Source: Aquarana catesbeiana | Lineage: Eukaryota; Chordata; Amphibia; Anura; Ranidae | Direction of reading: 5' to 3' | DNA: 64,000 nt | Assembly (NCBI RefSeq): GCF_042186555.1 | Contig: NC_133328.1 | Location: 66,158,235 to 66,222,234 of the forward strand | Part shown: piece by piece, positions 1-9,879 of the stretch | Layout of the letters: each line of letters starts with the position of its first letter | Numbering within the stretch: the first letter of the stretch is position 1 | Program-made: the position numbers and the translations under genes | The notes under the pieces: generated by a model | What the model was told of the DNA's origin: nothing | Databases searched by the model: none | Seen by the model: only the letters and a program-made list of their open reading frames with translations

Positions 1-190
1 AATAAGACTGGGATGCCATTAAAGTTCATGTGCGTGTAAAGGCAGGTGTCACAATACTATTGGTAATATAATGTCACACTTGGAAATAGATTACAAGCCT
101 CCATCATCTCTGGAAGAACTGGTGACAGCATCAGCCTTTCCTACCCTCAGTCACAGCAGGTTGTGTAATATAAAATGTACAGGTCCACTT
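1..190. other. Unassigned sequence, left edge
   Basis: I see no exon, repeat family or RNA gene here. The stretch is of average composition and ends at the target site of the MITE that starts at 194. Confidence 0.4.
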
Positions 191-193
191 TAA

Positions 194-611
194 GGCCCCT
201 TTCACACTGGGGCGTTGGTGGCGTCAGCGGTAAAGCGCCGCTATTTTTAGTGGCACTTTACCGTCGTATTTGCGGGGATATGCGCTTTTAACCCCCGCTA
301 TCGGCTGCAAAAGGGTTAAAACCACCCGCAAAGCGCTGCTGCAACAGCACTTTGCCGGCGGTATAGCCGCACTGCCCCATTGATTTTAAATGGGCAGGAG
401 CGGTGGAGGAGCGGTATACACTCCGCTCCTTCACCGCTCCAAAGATGCTGCTAGCAGGACTTTTTTTTACCATCCTGCCAGTGCACCGCTCCAGTGTAAA
501 AGCCCTCGGGGATTTCACACTGAAGAGACAGGAACGGCTCTTTCAGGGCGCTTTGCAGGCGCTATTTTTAGCGATGTAGCGCCTGCAAAGCGCCCCAGTG
601 TGAAAGGGGTC
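194..611. mobile_element. PIF-Harbinger-type MITE, copy 1
   Basis: The ends are inverted repeats: GGCCCCTTTCACACTGGGGC on the left, and on the right the complement of GACCCCTTTCACACTGGGGC. TAA lies directly outside both ends (191-193 and 612-614), the 3-bp target duplication expected of PIF-Harbinger transposons. The 418-bp interior is GC-rich, full of GCGCT/AGCGC motifs and largely self-complementary, and has no transposase. Two overlapping open frames here are by-products of the palindrome. A diverged relative lies at 27950-28296. Superfamily assignment rests on terminus and duplication only. Confidence 0.75.
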
Positions 612-1320
612 TAATGGTCTCCATGATCCGAATCCTCCTGAATCCCAAGTAATTTAACCCCCTCCAGCAGGAGATCTCAGTTCCAGGCTATCACTTCACT
701 GTGAAAACTAATTTAAAGTACGTGTTTACATTTCCAAAGGTTAATGAGCCTTTAAATAATATAACAAAAGCAACAATCACTTCCAGAATGTAGAAATTAA
801 AACCAAGTGTGTGTATCTTTGTTAGATGGGGCATTAACACCAGAAGCTCCAGACAAGAACTTTTGGAAAGGATTTAGGATGTTTTTAAATATTTAAATTT
901 ATGCGGCCAGCATTTAACCAGAGAAATGTCTGTTTAATAAACGAAGTGGTCTATGATTTGACAAAGTGAAAGAATAAAAACATTTTAAAGCGTTTGGCAC
1001 AGATAATCAGTTTCCTTTGTTTTTACAGTCTGGATTTTTATTTCAGTCTACTGTATGCCTGGGATCCTTTATATGTATTTGTATTCGCAGTGCAGGTACA
1101 AATGCACACACTCCAAAGAAACTACCTAGGTAGGAGTTTATTCACAAGTCATGGGGGCAACGCAGTCATTTTTAACCTCTTGGCGCACATAGCACTGAAG
1201 AAAAAAGGGTGGGCTTTAACACTCATACGGGGTACATATGTATCCATGGGCAACCAAGGTCTCTGTGCTGAGAGCGTGCTCACTGTGTGCTCCCACAGTG
1301 GCGGGACAAGGTTACCTAGA
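612..1320. other. Unassigned AT-rich sequence
   Basis: I see no gene or recognisable repeat. A 139-codon open frame starts at 994 but runs into C-rich simple sequence, has no domain I recognise and lacks splice context, so I do not call it. Confidence 0.4.
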
Positions 1321-1379
1321 GCCCAGGGCAAACATGCCAGACTGTGCCCCCCCAAGATGAAGATGTATGAGCATTATGT

Positions 1380-1830
1380 GTCAGCACAAATCCCCCGCCC
1401 CCCCAAAAAATAGGGCACTAATGTGCATGATTACTTCCCAGACATAAATTCCCCCTAATCCCAGCCCCCCTGCTGAAATCCCCCTTCCCAGTACAAATCT
1501 TTGACCCCCTGCATAAATGCCCCTCCCCCAAAAAAAACACCCTTCCTAGCACAAAACCTCCACCCCCTCCTAGTACAAACACCTCCCATTAATCTCTACT
1601 AGCACAAACCCCACCCCCCCCCAAAAAAAAACAATTCTCCCCCTAGCACACATTCCTTCTCCCCTTTACCATATCACCTCTTCTAGCACAAACCCCCTAA
1701 ATCCCCTCCTAATACAAGTTCCCCTTCTAGGACAATTATTTTCCCTTACCGCCCCCCAAATTCCTCCTCTCAACACAAACTCCCTTCCCGTCAATATCCT
1801 TGGGGTGCCCCCCCCACCTCTCATGATACC
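1380..1830. repeat. Degenerate C-rich tandem repeat
   Basis: A loose repeat built on TAGCACAAACCCCCC recurs more than ten times with varying C-tract length (for example near 1480, 1550, 1600 and 1680). Interruptions and uneven spacing point to an old, decayed minisatellite. It probably continues weakly to about 1860. Confidence 0.6.
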
Positions 1831-1979
1831 ACCGTGCCCAGAGCAGCTGCAACTCCTGCCCACCCCTTGTCCTTGCCCTGCTCCCAGCACAGTGACCAAG
1901 TCTCTAGTGGACCGGCTTCCAATCATGTGACCACTGTGACAGACAGCCACAGTGGTCAAGTGATCGTGTTCCCCTGGGC

Positions 1980-2244
1980 ATAAAGATCTTATTAAAACCG
2001 GATTTCTGAACCAGGGTTCCTCCAGAGGTTGCTAGGGGTTCCTTGAGCAATGAGCAATTTCTGCCTCTCAGATAAGTTCCCACTGACACCATTGTTTGTT
2101 TTAGGTAATTGTAAGGGATTAATTCTTCCCAATATCAACAAGAATAGGGAGCATTCTTCCCACTGACCATCATGCTAATGTTAATGAGTTGAAGATTTTG
2201 TAATTTTTAGCAGAAGTTCCCTAAAACTGGATAGTTATTTCAAG
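1980..2244. repeat. Interspersed repeat, left part, split by a hAT
   Basis: A block containing CCAGAGGTTGCTAGGGGTTC and the downstream GAGCAATTTCTGCCTCTCAG looks like a high-copy repeat I associate with ranid genomes. It stops at 2244, where a hAT begins, and resumes at 3531 with TTTCTATGTGTTGAAAAAG. The two halves are one older element split by a later insertion. I cannot name its superfamily. Confidence 0.55.
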
Positions 2245-2342
2245 CAGTGGCAGCTGGTCCATAAGGGGCGCAGCCCCCCAAAGTTCCAAAAGTTTGTTTG
2301 TCAAATATGAAAGCTAATCATAGAATGATTTATTTTTAAATA

Positions 2343-3041
2343 CCGTATTTATCGGCGTATAACACACACTTTTTCCCCCTTAAAATAGGGGGGGAAATCG
2401 TGTGTGCATGTTATATGCCGATATAGGCTGCCATGGAGGGGAAGGAGGGGACGAGCGCCACCGAAATATACAGAGCTGGATCTCCTGTGTATTCAGCTCG
2501 GAGCCATGCCCAGTCCTAACCCCTGGCCCCTGGACGGCTCCTGTCATTGACGTCCCTGCATTGGACCGGTGTCCATCATAGGATCTGGGCCAAGGGGCGG
2601 GACTAGGCGTGACACCAAGTCGAGTACACAGATCTGCCTCTGTCTATTCTGGCTATGGCAAGGCTGCAGATGGGCACTGACCAGGCTGCAGTAATGAGTA
2701 AGGCTGCAGATGGGCACTGATCAGGCTGCAATGATGGGCAAGGCTGCAGATGGGCATTGATCAGGCTGCAATAATAGGCAATAGCGAGGCTTCAGGTGGG
2801 TATTGATTAGGCTGCAGTGATAAGCAATGGCAAGGGCTGCAGCTGGGCACTGATCAGGCTGCAATGATGGGCAATGGTGAGGCTGCAGATGGACACTGAT
2901 CAGGCTTCATTAATGGGCATTGACCCTTATTTTGCTTCAAAATTCTTTATTTAAAAATTATATTTTTTTTTCCTGAAACTTCTCTCTTAAAATTAAGGTG
3001 CGTGTTATACGCCTGTGCATGTTATACGTCGATAAAAACGG
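2343..3041. mobile_element. Tc1/mariner-type MITE nested in the hAT
   Basis: Ends are CCGTATTTATCGGCGTATAA on the left and its near complement ending AAAACGG on the right, with TA outside each end, the Tc1/mariner target site. The interior carries a degenerate tandem array (about 2640-2930) of a roughly 40-bp unit containing GGCTGCAGATGGGCACTGAT. There is no transposase. It sits wholly inside the hAT at 2245-3530 and so is younger. Confidence 0.7.
2640..2930. repeat. Minisatellite within the nested MITE
   Basis: About six or seven imperfect copies of a unit containing GGCTGCAGATGGGCACTGAT, with spacing near 40-50 bp. Confidence 0.65.
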
Positions 3042-3530
3042 TAAATGATAATATGACCAACATTTTTTAACATCTTAAAGTTAAAGAATGTTCCTCATGT
3101 TATCATTTATTAAAAATAAATTGTTCTAATTGTGTGCACTGTGCAGGGCACCGGACTAATGGGTGTCTATTAGGTCTGTAAATTTTTGACAAGCATTTGA
3201 TTAGAGCCCGAGGCTCTAATTGGCTTGGTTTAGGTTGTCCGCAGGGTGCAGAGCACTGCACCCCGAACCCTCCAACTTTTGATTTTAGCAAATAAATTTT
3301 CGCCATCACATCACTTCCAGTTTCTGGCTTCTCGTCCTGGCCAATCAGGAGGCTGAAGATTTGGAACCCAGAAAGATTGGGTTAACACAGAAGCCGCCGG
3401 GTATCAGGGGAGCCGTGATAGCCCAGCGCTGGAGGGCTCCGTTTGTAGGCAAGTCTCACCTTGTATTGAGACTTACCCTGAAGGGGTTTGTTTGCGTCCC
3501 TCCAAAATTTTTTAGCACCAGCCGCCACTG

Positions 3531-3580
3531 ATTTCAAGTTTCTATGTGTTGAAAAAGTTGAGAAAGGCTGTGTTAAAGGG
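3531..3580. repeat. Interspersed repeat, right part
   Basis: Continuation of the repeat interrupted at 2244. It begins with the second copy of the hAT duplication and reads into GAGAAAGGCTGTGTTAAAGG. Confidence 0.5.
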
Positions 3581-4231
3581 ACACCAGGGTTGCATGGGAA
3601 GGGCTTACATGAGATATATACATTTCAGGTTTGTCCAAACAAAAGGTGTGCGAAATCATACAGTTGTTTTTTTTTTTTTCATAAATCAGTCACAGCCTGA
3701 GTAGGAAATCCTGTCCCTTTCAACATGTTTCAGAGAAGGAGCTTTGCTCCTGTGTAGAGACAGTGGTTTCTCTGCAGAATTCTGACACACTCCCTCATGA
3801 CTGAATCCAAATGACGGAGCATGTGTGAGTACAATTGTGTTTTATTACCCACATGTCGTTTTTAGTTTTTTTTTATTTGCGCAATGAGGTATGTCCTTTC
3901 TTTTGTTTGAGCAATATTGATCTATGAGGGATTGAAAGCAATGAAGGTTTGAAAGCAATCCACCACATGTGAACATCATCAGAGACTACACATCTGATCA
4001 TTTGGGTATCATTGTGTCCTTTTGTGTTTATCTCACAAATGAGTGGTATTTTACTTTTTTCCTAGTATCTCAAGAAATCTACAAGCATTTTGGAAGAACA
4101 GTAATTAATTTATATCTAGTGTGGTTTACTGGACACATATATATGATTAGTTAATTTATTCTTTATAGGATCACATCCTTTATTGGATCACATTATTTAT
4201 TGGATCACTGTGCTATATTAAGGTTGATGGT
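3581..4231. other. Unassigned sequence
   Basis: AT-rich sequence with a T12 run near 3667 and several short direct repeats (GATCACAT near 4165). No gene or known element was recognised. Confidence 0.35.
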
Positions 4232-4618
4232 AGCGCTTTATTAACTTTTTTTATGTAGTCAAAACATAAGCCAGGAATCGGAAGACAAAACGGGTAGTCA
4301 GACGAGTCAGTAATCAGGAAACCAGAGATCAGCATAGTCAGAGGCAGAAAAACAGGATCAGGAACCAGAAGGGACGTCAGACGGGCAAAGTCTTTCACAG
4401 GAACACAGCAGAGACACTCCAGATATGTTGACCAGGCGAAGGCAGGAAAGGAATGAACAAGGCAGTTTAAATATCTTGAAGGGGCTGGCTGTAGGCGGGA
4501 CTGACGCGCAGGTAATGATAACCAGGTGAGCCACAGTGGAAACAATGAGTGCTGACAATTATCCGACAGCTGAGCAGCCTGAGCACTGAGAAGAGAGCTG
4601 CTAAGATCCCAGCCCTGA
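4232..4618 (-). mobile_element. Partial LTR-like fragment, minus orientation
   Basis: This stretch aligns by eye with 61153-61875: both hold CAGGAACCRGAA, GTCAGACRRGC, CAAAGTCTTT/GAAAGTCTTT, CACAGGAACACAG, AGGCGAAGGCAG and CCAACAGCTGAGC-like blocks in the same order, and both end near CCCAGCCCTGA. The 61-kb copy has TGTCAG...CTGACA ends, so this is probably a truncated copy of the same LTR. Read on the minus strand it contains GTTAATAAAG, a possible poly(A) signal. The open frames here are not coding. Confidence 0.5.
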
Positions 4619-4639
4619 TAAGGTCTGACTGAGCAGAGG

Positions 4640-5290
4640 GCATGTCAGAACTCTGTAGAGTGACCACTGCTTCCACACACACAGCAAATCTGTGTGTTCC
4701 CCTGAAGCATGTTGAAGCAACATATAAGCTCAAGTGCACATGTAGGGCATGTAAGCGTACAAGAATAATGGCTGCACAACACATAGTATAGTCACTGTGC
4801 ACACTGTGGGTGGTGGGAATCAATCTAGGGCCATTATTCATGGTTAATTCTAATTTGTTGAGCTATAATGGTTAAAGGTGATAGCACTGCCTATAGACAA
4901 TTTTGGGTCCAATACTTTGCTGCCTACTGGCAGGTGCACACAATTTTAAGTCAGTTGTTTCTAATTTTTTTTTTAAGTTTCTTTCTATTTACTCTGCTCA
5001 GTCTCATCTGATATATTTTACAGGAGATTTAATTGCGTTTTCATTATGAGTTCATTAAAAGTAATTTTAGTATATATTTACTGAAAATATAGGTTTGATA
5101 AACACCTGCTATAATATTATATGACATAAACAAATGCAATTACCACCAATTCATTCTATTGGTCCTCTGCTTTCAGAAAATATATCATATTTTGGGGTTT
5201 AAGTGTGTTTTCAAGTAAGAAATGTGTGTTTATGCATGTGTGCACAAAATGGGAAAAAAAAGGTAAAGGCAGTGAAAGGGTTAAAGGATA
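4640..5290. other. Unassigned AT-rich sequence
   Basis: No open frame with domain content and no clear terminal repeats. It ends at the target site of the hAT at 5304. Confidence 0.35.
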
Positions 5291-5303
5291 CCTATCTTGT
5301 GAG

Positions 5304-6096
5304 CAATGTTAATTTTGTAGACTAAAATACTATCGTTGACTGAATTAATACTGTTTTAGTCGACTAAAATAGGACTAAAACTAAAACAATTGAGATTACT
5401 AAAATGTAACTAAAACTAAAATGTCATTTTAGTCAAAAGACTAAAATACGACTAAAACCTAAATTGTATTTTAGTCAAAAGACTATGACTAAAACTAAAT
5501 CGAAATTTGACATCAAAATTAACACTGCACTACCACATAAGAATAAGTATGGGGCATTTACTAAGCTGCTAAAAGAAAAAAATAAATAAGAAAAGAGCTC
5601 TTCTTATTTTTTCTTGATATTTAATGTTGGTAATATATTTAGGTAATATGTTCAATGGCATTGCAACCAACATGGTTTACAGGTTTTTCTTTTTTTAATA
5701 TTTTCAAGTTGTACTTCTGCTTGTCAAAAAGCAATATTTTTGTTTGTTTATGAAACTTGGTTTTATTTATAAAGACATTATATATCACAACGGCTAAATC
5801 TGTGTCTTTAGTGCATGTTCAAACCTTAATACTATAAATAATATGTTTTGGATTTTTACTCCAGGAGTATATAATGAGTTTGGAAATTCTAAAGAAATGC
5901 TTAAATAATGCTTTCATTCTTAACTAAACCCATTAGATTTTAGTTGACTAAAATGTACTGGAGATTTTAGTTGACTAAAATATGACTAAAACTAAAACAA
6001 TTCAGATGACTAAAATACGACTAAAACTAAAGTGGCATTTTAGTCAAAAGACTATAACTAAAACTAAATCGAAATTTGATGTCAAAATTAACACTG
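5304..6096. mobile_element. hAT-like element built of GACTAAAA blocks
   Basis: The left end CAATGTTAATTTTG and the right end CAAAATTAACACTG are inverted copies. Flanks CTTGTGAG (5296-5303) and TTTGTAAG (6097-6104) agree at 6 of 8 bases, both differences being transitions, as for an aged 8-bp hAT duplication. Most of the sequence is GACTAAAA/TTTTAGTC blocks in both orientations, so strands can fold back repeatedly. A second, complete right end lies at 5515-5528, so the right half appears duplicated (5330-5528 and 5935-6096) around about 400 bp of other sequence. Confidence 0.65.
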
Positions 6097-6288
6097 TTTG
6101 TAAGAAATAAAAAAAAAAATGGAGGCTGCCAATTATGATCTTGCCTTCTGGCAAACGCTAGTGGTTTGGCTATCATGCCATATTTCTATTCTAAAAAGTT
6201 CACTTTAAAGTCCAACTTCATGCTTTGTGAGCCCCCCCAACCCTTGCCCTGCCAAACTCCCTAAAGCATCTCATTTTTAAAAATCCTT

Positions 6289-6838
6289 ATATACAGTACT
6301 GTGCAAACATTTTAGACAGGTGTGAAAAATGCTTTCAGAAATATAAGTGTTTTATCAATTAAAATTAGTTTAAAAAAAGTATTAGAGCAGAAGAGATATC
6401 CAAATCAATATTTATGGTGACCACCTCATTGCTTTTAAAATAGCATCAATTCTTCTAGGTACACTTGCACACATTTTTTGAAGGAATTTGGCAGGTACTG
6501 TAGGCTGTTCCAAACATCTTGGAAAACTAATTACAGATCTTCTGTGGATGTCGGCCACCTCAACTCCTTCTGTCTCTTCATGTAATCCCAGATAGACTCC
6601 ATTATGTTAAGATGAGGGTTCTGTGGGGGCCAAACCATCACTTCCAGAACTCCTTGTTCTTCTTTACACTGAAGATAGATCTTAATGACATTGGCTGTAT
6701 GTTTGGGGTCATTGCCCTGTTGCAGAATAAATTTGGTTCCAATGAAACGACTCCCTGATGGTATGGCATGATGGATAATTATTTGTCTGTATTTTTCATT
6801 ATTAACCACTTCTGGCTTGGTTGGGAAAATCAACATTA
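6289..6838 (-). pseudogene. Truncated Tc1-like transposon with transposase C-terminus
   Basis: A 101-codon open frame on the minus strand (6836 to 6531) carries the C-terminal hallmarks of Tc1 transposases: QQGNDPKHTA (second catalytic Asp), WPPQNPHLN, and IMESIWDYMKR with the Glu of the DDE triad. The Asp usual in SPDLN is His here. The DNA-binding domain and first catalytic Asp are missing because the element is cut at about 6838, where a ranid repeat begins. Downstream, 6289-6335 holds a terminus beginning TACAGTACTGTGCAAACATT, as on known Tc1-family ends. It is a dead, 5'-truncated copy. Confidence 0.85.
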
Positions 6839-6839
6839 C

Positions 6840-7667
6840 CTTACGTCAGTTCGCCTTTTGGCAACTAGGGGCTCGCGCACGCCCGCAGAGTGTGCCCGGA
6901 GCCGATGCGAGTGCCTGCCGGGCGTGAAGACCGCCGGGCACCCGCGATCGCTCATGACAGAGCGAGAACTGGGATCTGTGTGTAAACACACAAATCCTGG
7001 TTCTTTAAGGGGAGTAGAGACAGATTGTGAGTTCACACTAAGTATGAACACCGATCTCTCTCTCCTCCTAGACAGTCCTATCCCCGAACACTGATCTCTC
7101 TCTCTCTCCTCCTAGACAGTCCCACCCCCCCTACAGTTAGAACACACCTATGGAACACAGTTAACAGCTTGATCGCCCCCCTAGTGTTAACCCCTTCCCC
7201 ACCAGTGACATTTACACAGTAATCAGTCCATTTTTATAGCACTGATCGCTGTATAATTGTCAATGGTTCCAAAAATGTGTCAAAAGTGTCCAATTTGTCC
7301 ACTGAAATATCGCAGTCCTGATAAAAATCGCAGATCGCCGCCATTACTAGTAAAAAAAAATAATAATAATAAAAATGCCATAAATCTATCCCCTATTTTG
7401 TAGACGCTATAACTTTTGCGCAAACCAATCAATATACGCTTATTGCAAATTGTTTTACCAAAAATATGTAGAAGAATACATATAGGCCTAAACTGAGGAA
7501 AAAAATGTTTTTTTCAAAAAAAATGTGGGATATTTATTATAGCAAAAAGTAAAAGATATTGTGTTTTTTTCAAAATTGTCGATCTTCTTTTGTTTATAGC
7601 GCAAAAAAATAAAAACCGTAGAGGTGATCAAAAGAAAGCTCTATGTGTGGGAAAAAAAAGGAAGTGG
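6840..7667 (+). repeat. Ranid interspersed repeat, copy 1
   Basis: Long, non-coding interspersed repeat. The 3' half shares blocks in the same order with copies at 15474-16045 and 25600-26195: ATCAGTxxATTTTTATAGCACTGATC, GTCAAAAGTGTC, GTAGACGCTATAACTTTTG, CAATATACGCTTATTG and AGAAAGCTCTATKTGTG. The GC-rich 5' third resembles 17760-17929 on the other strand. It has no coding capacity and no clear inverted termini. I know it only as a common sequence type in true-frog genomes. Confidence 0.65.
7082..7115. repeat. CT microsatellite
   Basis: Short CT-rich run with a tandem copy of the GATCTCTCTCTCTCCTCCTA segment also seen at 7052, giving a small local duplication inside the ranid repeat. Confidence 0.6.
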
Positions 7668-7671
7668 TTAA

Positions 7672-8244
7672 AGCGGAGTTCCACCCAAAAGTGCACCAAT
7701 ATTCGCCAGATGCGAACGCTATGCATGTGCGCGCACATTAGCCATTTCTGCATTGGCGCCAAAGTGCCATATATAAGGACAGCAGCTGCACTAGCGCAGT
7801 GCTGTCTGAAATGCAGCTTTACCTGAGCTCTGTTCCTGTATCTATATTTGATTTACCTGTGATTGACCCGGCTTCCATGACTTCGCTTGCTTATCTCCAG
7901 TCCTGACCCCGATTTGCCTTAACCCTGCTATACCTGCATTTCTGCGTGATATCCTGCTGCCAACCTCTGCCTGCCTATTGACCAATCTCTGCCTGCCGTT
8001 TATGCCATACCTGACTATTTGTGATTGACCCAGCTTGTCTGACCCTGCTCCAGTCTTCTGTCCATTCTGCTCCATCCAGTGCCTGGTGACGCTGTCCTGC
8101 ATCCAGGGTTGTCTTAATAGCATCATGAGACCCTGGGCAAAGTAATGCTTTGGGGCCCCTACAATGGAGACAGCGCAGGTAAACAGACATCAAGTAGGTA
8201 GGGGGCAGACAAGCGGAGCTTCCCCTTTTGGGTGGAGCTCCGCA
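7672..8244. mobile_element. TTAA-flanked inverted-repeat element
   Basis: Ends AGCGGAGTTCCACCCAAAAG and the complement of GCGGAGCTCCACCCAAAAG are flanked by TTAA (7668-7671 and 8245-8248). TTAA duplication is typical of piggyBac and Kolobok DNA transposons. The interior has no transposase. From about 8105 it carries a piece matching the left end of the hAT at 31891 (TTGTCTTAATAGCAT and GGGCAAAGTAATGC), so it has trapped another repeat. Related ends occur at 49059 and 55697. Confidence 0.75.
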
Positions 8245-8371
8245 TTAACATGAACAATCATTCTGTACAGCAAAGAAACAGTGGGAAAATACTACATACA
8301 TAAAGTAACAAAGCTGTCCTGTGCATATAATATATCTGCTAGAATGATGCCTCCCCGGGACTATGCTCCCT

Positions 8372-8930
8372 CTACACCCAAGATTTCCCCCCAGCACTCT
8401 GACCCCTCTACACCCCAGATATCCCCCCCCCCAGCACTCTGACTCCTCTACATCCCAGATACCCCCCCCCCAGCACTCTGACTCCTCTACATCCCAGATA
8501 CCCCCCCCCCAGCACTCTGACTCCTCTACATCCCATATATCCCCCAGCACTCTGACCCCTCTACACCCCAGATATCCCCCAGCACTCTGACCCCTCTACA
8601 CCCTAGATATCCCCCCCCAGCACTCTGACTCCTCTACACCCCAGATATCCCCCCCCCCCCCCAGCACTCTGACCCCTCTACATCCTCGATATTCCCCCAG
8701 CACTCTTACCATATACTTAAGATACCCCTTGTATGTGACCCCACTACATCCCTGATACCCCCTACACTGTGGCCTCTCTACATCCCTGATACCTCTAGCA
8801 CTATAGCCACCCAAGCTACCACAAGCATTGCTTCCCCCTATACACCCTGGATCCCCCCTCAGCATTGTTTTTTCCCCATACACTCTTGATATCCCCCAGC
8901 ACCATTATTTCCAGTGGAGATACAGTGCAT
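8372..8930. repeat. C-rich minisatellite, unit 35-44 bp
   Basis: Tandem copies of CAGCACTCTGACYCCTCTAC plus CAYCCCAGATAYCCCC. Unit starts at 8392, 8432, 8471, 8510, 8545, 8580, 8618, 8662 and 8698 give spacings of 40, 39, 39, 35, 35, 38, 44 and 36. Length differences come mostly from the poly-C tract (5 to 14 C). Units decay after 8720. Open frames across it on both strands are artefacts of the repeat. Confidence 0.9.
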
Positions 8931-9700
8931 GTAAACTTTTGGCTATGTGCCCACCTCCAGCACTGGACTCACCTATACCAATCAAGCAGGAAGAAGGAGG
9001 GACGGAGAAGGGAGCATCCCTCCGGGCATTCCAAGCCCTTCAGTTCAAACAGTGCTGGACAGCTGGGCTCACCATGACACCATCCTCAATGCTACTTCCG
9101 CAGGTGGGCTCTCAGTGCTGCCAACTCAGAAGCTCCCACTCCAGCTCCTACCCCGCAGCCTTCAAATCCCTATCATTCAAGCTGCATGGGGCGGGGTCAG
9201 AGCATCACTGAAACTCCGGCCCTGCCCCTGCTGTCTGTGAAATAATAGGTATTGTTCTGCACAGCATGGCGCACCACTGTCAGCCTGCCGCCCCTGTGTA
9301 TCCATCAGTCTCAGTGCCATCATGGGGCCCCCAATTTTGAGCAGTGTGGGCTCATGGACCAGCTGCTTTGGGGAAAGTGCAGCCCTGCCTGCATCCGCAC
9401 CTGCTGCTTCTGCTGCCAACCACCCAGTCTGGTCTGGTGACTCATCAGCTGCACATCTCTGCTGTCAACAGAGGATCTCGCAGGCACTCCTAACTCACTA
9501 CGCTCTCGCGGCCACTGATACAACTCCATGGGTCCCTGAGCCAGGGCTGTAAGAGAGATAGGACTGTGTAGGAGACTCCTGCGCTGTCAAAGGAATCCTA
9601 TACTAGGGGAGTACTGCTGCAACACACAAAAGACTGCTCCTAAACAGATCACAAAAATGGTAATGAGGGGGTGGTGGCTGCGCTGTAATGAGGGAGGAAA
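8931..9700. other. Unassigned GC-moderate sequence
   Basis: Several overlapping open frames of 60-127 codons occur on both strands, none with recognisable domains or splice context. I read it as degraded repeat DNA but cannot name a family. Confidence 0.35.
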
Positions 9701-9702
9701 AG

Positions 9703-9722
9703 GGAGGGGGGGGGGGGGGGGG
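9703..9722. repeat. Poly-G tract
   Basis: A G run of about 18 bases, preceded by GGGAGG and followed by GATGAGGAGGGG. It is a strong G-quadruplex candidate and a likely assembly or sequencing trouble spot. Confidence 0.9.
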
Positions 9723-9828
9723 ATGAGGAGGGGAAAAGGAACACAAGGGTGGGACTATACTAGAAAAATGTGTATTATAAACAAGTGACTGTGGTGAAAT
9801 AAAAGCAAGCACAATACAATATCTGTAT

Positions 9829-9862
9829 ATAAATAAATAAATAAATAAATATATAAATAAAT
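9829..9862. repeat. AAAT microsatellite
   Basis: Eight or so AAAT units with one TATA interruption. Confidence 0.9.
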
Positions 9863-9879
9863 GACAGCAAAATTAATGT

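Larger units (their letters stand above)
2245..3530. mobile_element. Non-autonomous hAT element with 8-bp TSD
   Basis: The element starts CAGTGGCAGCTGGTCC and ends with the complement of CAGTGGCGGCTGGTGC, the CAGTG-type terminal inverted repeat of hAT transposons. ATTTCAAG flanks both sides exactly (2237-2244 and 3531-3538), an 8-bp target duplication as hAT makes. No transposase frame is present. About half of its 1.29 kb is a second element inserted at 2343-3041. Confidence 0.85.

Noticed and set aside
994..1413. 139-codon plus-strand frame
   Set aside because: Begins in AT-rich sequence, runs into C-rich simple repeat, no recognisable domain and no supporting signals.
8372..8720. Regularly spaced repeats suggesting a CRISPR-like array
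   Set aside because: Spacers are only poly-C runs of varying length, the genome is eukaryotic, and no cas-like genes exist.
8245..9552. Overlapping frames of 60-127 codons on both strands
   Set aside because: Partly the C-rich minisatellite, partly degraded repeat DNA. No domain, start or splice context.
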